The position numbers and the translations under genes are program-made. Shown piece after piece: positions 62,074 to 64,000 of a DNA stretch of 64,000 nt; position 1 is the first letter of the stretch; each line of letters begins with the position of its first letter. The notes beneath the pieces are model-generated. The model was given only the letters and a program-made list of their open reading frames with translations. It searched no databases and was not told the origin of the DNA. Source of the DNA: Leptospira brenneri (lineage in GTDB: Bacteria > Spirochaetota > Leptospiria > Leptospirales > Leptospiraceae); NCBI RefSeq assembly GCF_002812125.1, contig NZ_NPDQ01000001.1, positions 310,001 through 374,000 of the forward strand. Direction: 5' to 3'.

Positions 62074-63224
62074 GTTGTGTAGTAGGCGTTTTCCTGGATA
62101 TATCCTTCTGTGAAATCGCAACTCCAAAATGTTTTTTGGAAGGATCCTGTATTTAATACAACAGAGATTTGAATTTCTTCATTCGATTTTAAATATTCGG
62201 CTAACTTTGTTTTGGTGTCATTATCGGCACCCTTAACTGCGATTCCACCTAATTGAATTTCTAAAGAGTCATAAGGAATTGGTTCATCAAAGACTTTTCC
62301 AATTGCCATCACAAATCTTCCCCAGTTGGGATCTCCACCATAAATGGCAGTTTTGACCAGTGGTGAATTGAGAATGGATTTTCCGATTTTAGTGACTTGT
62401 ACATCATCTCTTCCATGAGAAACGGTAAGTTCTATCAGTTTGGATGCACCTTCTCCATCGCGGGCAATCATCTTGGAAAGGTCAGTGGCAATTTCTCTCA
62501 AATGAGATTCAAAGACGTCATCGGGAATGGTTCCGAGAACTCCAGAACACATTAGAACTACAGTATCGCTTGTGGATGTATCGGAGTCGATAGTTACACA
62601 GTTATATGTTACATCCACAACTCGTTTTAAAATTCCTTGTAAGTCTCCTGATTCAGGAATGTAATCGGAAAGGATATAGGACAACATGGTGGCCATATTT
62701 GGTTCAATCATTCCGGCCCCTTTTGCAATCCCAAACATTACACCTTCACTGGTTTGGTTTGTCATGGTTCGATAAGAAATTTTTTTGCGGGTGTCGGTAG
62801 TCATAATAGCTTCTGCTACTTCTTCTAAATTCCCCGGTTTTAAATCTGCTTTTGCCGTAGAACAAGCATTAAGGATTTTTTCTATGGGAAGGGGAACGCC
62901 AATCACTCCTGTGGAGGAAGGAAGGATGTCTTTGGCTGGGATTCCCAAGGATTTTCCGAGTTCTGTACAAATGGCATAGGAATTTTGAATTCCTTGTTCT
63001 CCCGTTGCCACATTGGAATTTTTGGAATTGATTACGATTGCTTGGAGATATCCGTCTTTGATATGGTCGCGGCCCACATAAATGGGAGCACCTGGGAAAT
63101 TATTACGGGTGAATACAGCTGCCGCCTTACATCGATTTTCTGAATAAATGACCGCAAAATCTAAGCTCGAGTCTTTGATCCCTATGTTTTTGCCGAAGGA
63201 ATAAAATCCCAATGGAAACTTCAT
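62070..63224 (-). CDS. argJ: Glutamate N-acetyltransferase / amino-acid acetyltransferase
   Basis: 384 residues as a precursor. ArgJ recycles the acetyl group in arginine synthesis and self-cleaves before the catalytic Thr179 in GMIEPNMATMLSYIL. GIQNSYAICTEL and SSTGVIGVPLP are typical. CVTIDSDTSTSDT and GDPNWGRFVMAIG complete the match. Other arg genes are not nearby. The start has a short AGGT ribosome binding site next to an eight-base-pair hairpin (63233-63257). ATGA overlap with the GAF gene. Confidence 0.95.
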   Translation of the reverse strand: MKFPLGFYSFGKNIGIKDSSLDFAVIYSENRCKAAAVFTRNNFPGAPIYVGRDHIKDGYLQAIVINSKNSNVATGEQGIQNSYAICTELGKSLGIPAKDILPSSTGVIGVPLPIEKILNACSTAKADLKPGNLEEVAEAIMTTDTRKKISYRTMTNQTSEGVMFGIAKGAGMIEPNMATMLSYILSDYIPESGDLQGILKRVVDVTYNCVTIDSDTSTSDTVVLMCSGVLGTIPDDVFESHLREIATDLSKMIARDGEGASKLIELTVSHGRDDVQVTKIGKSILNSPLVKTAIYGGDPNWGRFVMAIGKVFDEPIPYDSLEIQLGGIAVKGADNDTKTKLAEYLKSNEEIQISVVLNTGSFQKTFWSCDFTEGYIQENAYYTT

Positions 63225-63232
63225 AAATACCT

Positions 63233-63257
63233 ACCGGATACCAATATTCTATCCGGT
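63233..63257 (-). promoter_or_regulatory. Hairpin in the argJ leader
   Basis: ACCGGATA (63233-63240) and TATCCGGT (63250-63257) form a perfect GC-rich eight-base-pair stem between the PhoR-like stop and the argJ start. On the minus strand the arm ends just before the ribosome binding site, so it could be an intercistronic terminator, an attenuator or a translation control element. Confidence 0.4.
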
Positions 63258-63275
63258 GACTTCCCTTACGAGAAT

Positions 63276-64000
63276 CTATTTTTTGGGAAATTCAAAGGTA
63301 AAAATGGAACCCCCTCGGGGGTTCGGGGAAACAAAAACTTCTCCAGAGTGTAGTCTTGCGATGTGTTTGACTATGGAAAGACCAAGTCCTGTTCCACCTT
63401 CTTTTCGAGAACGGTTGGTATCGACACGGAAAAAACGTTCAAAAATACGGTCTGCATCTTCTGCAGAAATTCCAATTCCGTGATCAACTACCTGGATTTG
63501 GTTTTTGTTTTCTGTCGACGTAGCCCTTACAATCACACTGGAACCTTCTGGACTATAGGCGGAAGCGTTAGAAATCAAATTCACCAGTAGATCTTCGAGG
63601 AGGAGGCGATCCGCTTTCACCCGAAAGTCTAGTGGGATATCCAAAACCAGATTTTGTTTTTTTTGGGAATAGATCACACCCAAAGACTCAGATACATTTT
63701 TTACTAGTTCCGACAGAGAAAAATCAGTTAGGTTTAGTATTGTTTTATGACTTTCCAAACGCGATACCGTCAGCATGTCTTCAACAATTCGAATTAACCT
63801 TTCTGTATTTCTAAGGATGGCATCTAAAAATTTTCTTTCATTTGAATCTTCTGGAAGTTTGAGTTTGTATTCCAAAGTTTCTGCATAACCTTTAATTGAT
63901 GTTATGGGAGTTTTTAATTCGTGAGAAGCATTTTGGAAAAATTGTTCTCGAATGAGTTGGTTTTGTCTATCTTCTGTAATGTCTGATAATACACCAATAT
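63276..64000 (-). CDS. PhoR-like sensor histidine kinase, 5' end outside window
   Basis: The frame is open from the window edge, so about 241 codons are visible from the C-terminal half. HisKA: FFQNASHELKTPITSIKG with the phospho-accepting His, at about codon 26 of the visible part. Then SRLESHKTILNLTDFSL-type spacing as in PhoR, an N-box (LLVNLISNASAYSP), DHGIGISAEDADRIFERFF and GGTGLGLSIVKHIARLH. Cognate regulator and sensor part are beyond the window. The name PhoR refers to the subfamily; phosphate sensing is not shown. Possibly in one transcript with argJ downstream. Confidence 0.88.
   Translation of the reverse strand, partial: IGVLSDITEDRQNQLIREQFFQNASHELKTPITSIKGYAETLEYKLKLPEDSNERKFLDAILRNTERLIRIVEDMLTVSRLESHKTILNLTDFSLSELVKNVSESLGVIYSQKKQNLVLDIPLDFRVKADRLLLEDLLVNLISNASAYSPEGSSVIVRATSTENKNQIQVVDHGIGISAEDADRIFERFFRVDTNRSRKEGGTGLGLSIVKHIARLHSGEVFVSPNPRGGSIFTFEFPKK

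Noticed and set aside
1..64000. tRNA, rRNA, CRISPR or riboswitch features
   Set aside because: No cloverleaf with a GGTTCGAATC-type arm, no direct-repeat array and no known riboswitch core was seen by eye; small RNAs could still be missed.

Overview
The window looks like a piece of the main chromosome of a saprophytic-type Leptospira. This is inferred from the AT-rich DNA (about 60% A+T by eye), the many spirochaete-style lipoproteins, the abundance of SpoIIE-type phosphatases and cytosolic sensor kinases, and leptospira-like hypothetical proteins such as the DUF1577-like one. No database search was possible. I see no rRNA, tRNA, CRISPR array, insertion sequence or prophage. Genes are tightly packed, often with ATGA overlaps, and no gap exceeds 300 bases.

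Layout. 1-5452 (+): a cut-off MDR dehydrogenase, an 816-residue SAH-hydrolase-like protein, a Nudix hydrolase and a membrane-anchored nitrilase-like protein lacking the catalytic cysteine. 5551-8621: a small Cys-containing protein, a lipoprotein, an EcsC-like protein and prfA. 8704-10983 (+): a kexin-like secreted protease and a separate protein resembling a subtilase propeptide. 11008-13582 (-): CheY, CheC and a cytosolic hybrid kinase. 13665-19867: a MORN protein, metF, SDR, birA, coaX, a GDSL lipoprotein, a membrane glycosyltransferase and a STAS protein. 19923-20540 (-): a degenerate tyrosine recombinase. 20732-23485 (+): telA, a DUF4870-like membrane protein and an inositol monophosphatase gene. 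23466-28779: a glycan cluster of three glycosyltransferases, a methyltransferase-like protein and a divergent nucleotide-sugar reductase. 28737-35562: M48 protease, DUF898 protein, patatin, aminotransferase, SDR and MFS transporter. 35696-42092: small and hypothetical proteins, a DUF3347-like lipoprotein, glyoxalase, an IPT/TIG lipoprotein, crotonase, dcd and a DUF2147 protein. 42321-48495: a giant SpoIIE phosphatase with TPRs, rlpA and two TPR proteins; then folP. 49443-55360 (+): an envelope operon (OmpA/beta-propeller, DUF1577/PilZ-like, hisS, PAP2, LpxL-like acyltransferase). 55423-64000 (-): a long co-directional run, PhoR-like kinase, argJ, a GAF/pseudo-SpoIIE protein, a SpoIIE phosphatase, an M50 protease, UDP-glucuronate decarboxylase and pntA.

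Themes. Much of the window serves the cell envelope (glycans, lipid A-type acylation, peptidoglycan, lipoproteins) and phosphorylation signalling (two intact SpoIIE phosphatases, one decayed copy, one STAS antagonist, two histidine kinases, CheC/CheY). The most unusual observation is at DNA level: the decamer TTCGCATAAC occurs nine times, about 0.15 times expected by chance, inside genes in three reading frames and once between genes. The other leads are the split propeptide-protease pair, the pseudo-SpoIIE protein beside an intact SpoIIE phosphatase, and the operon holding the cysteine-less nitrilase.
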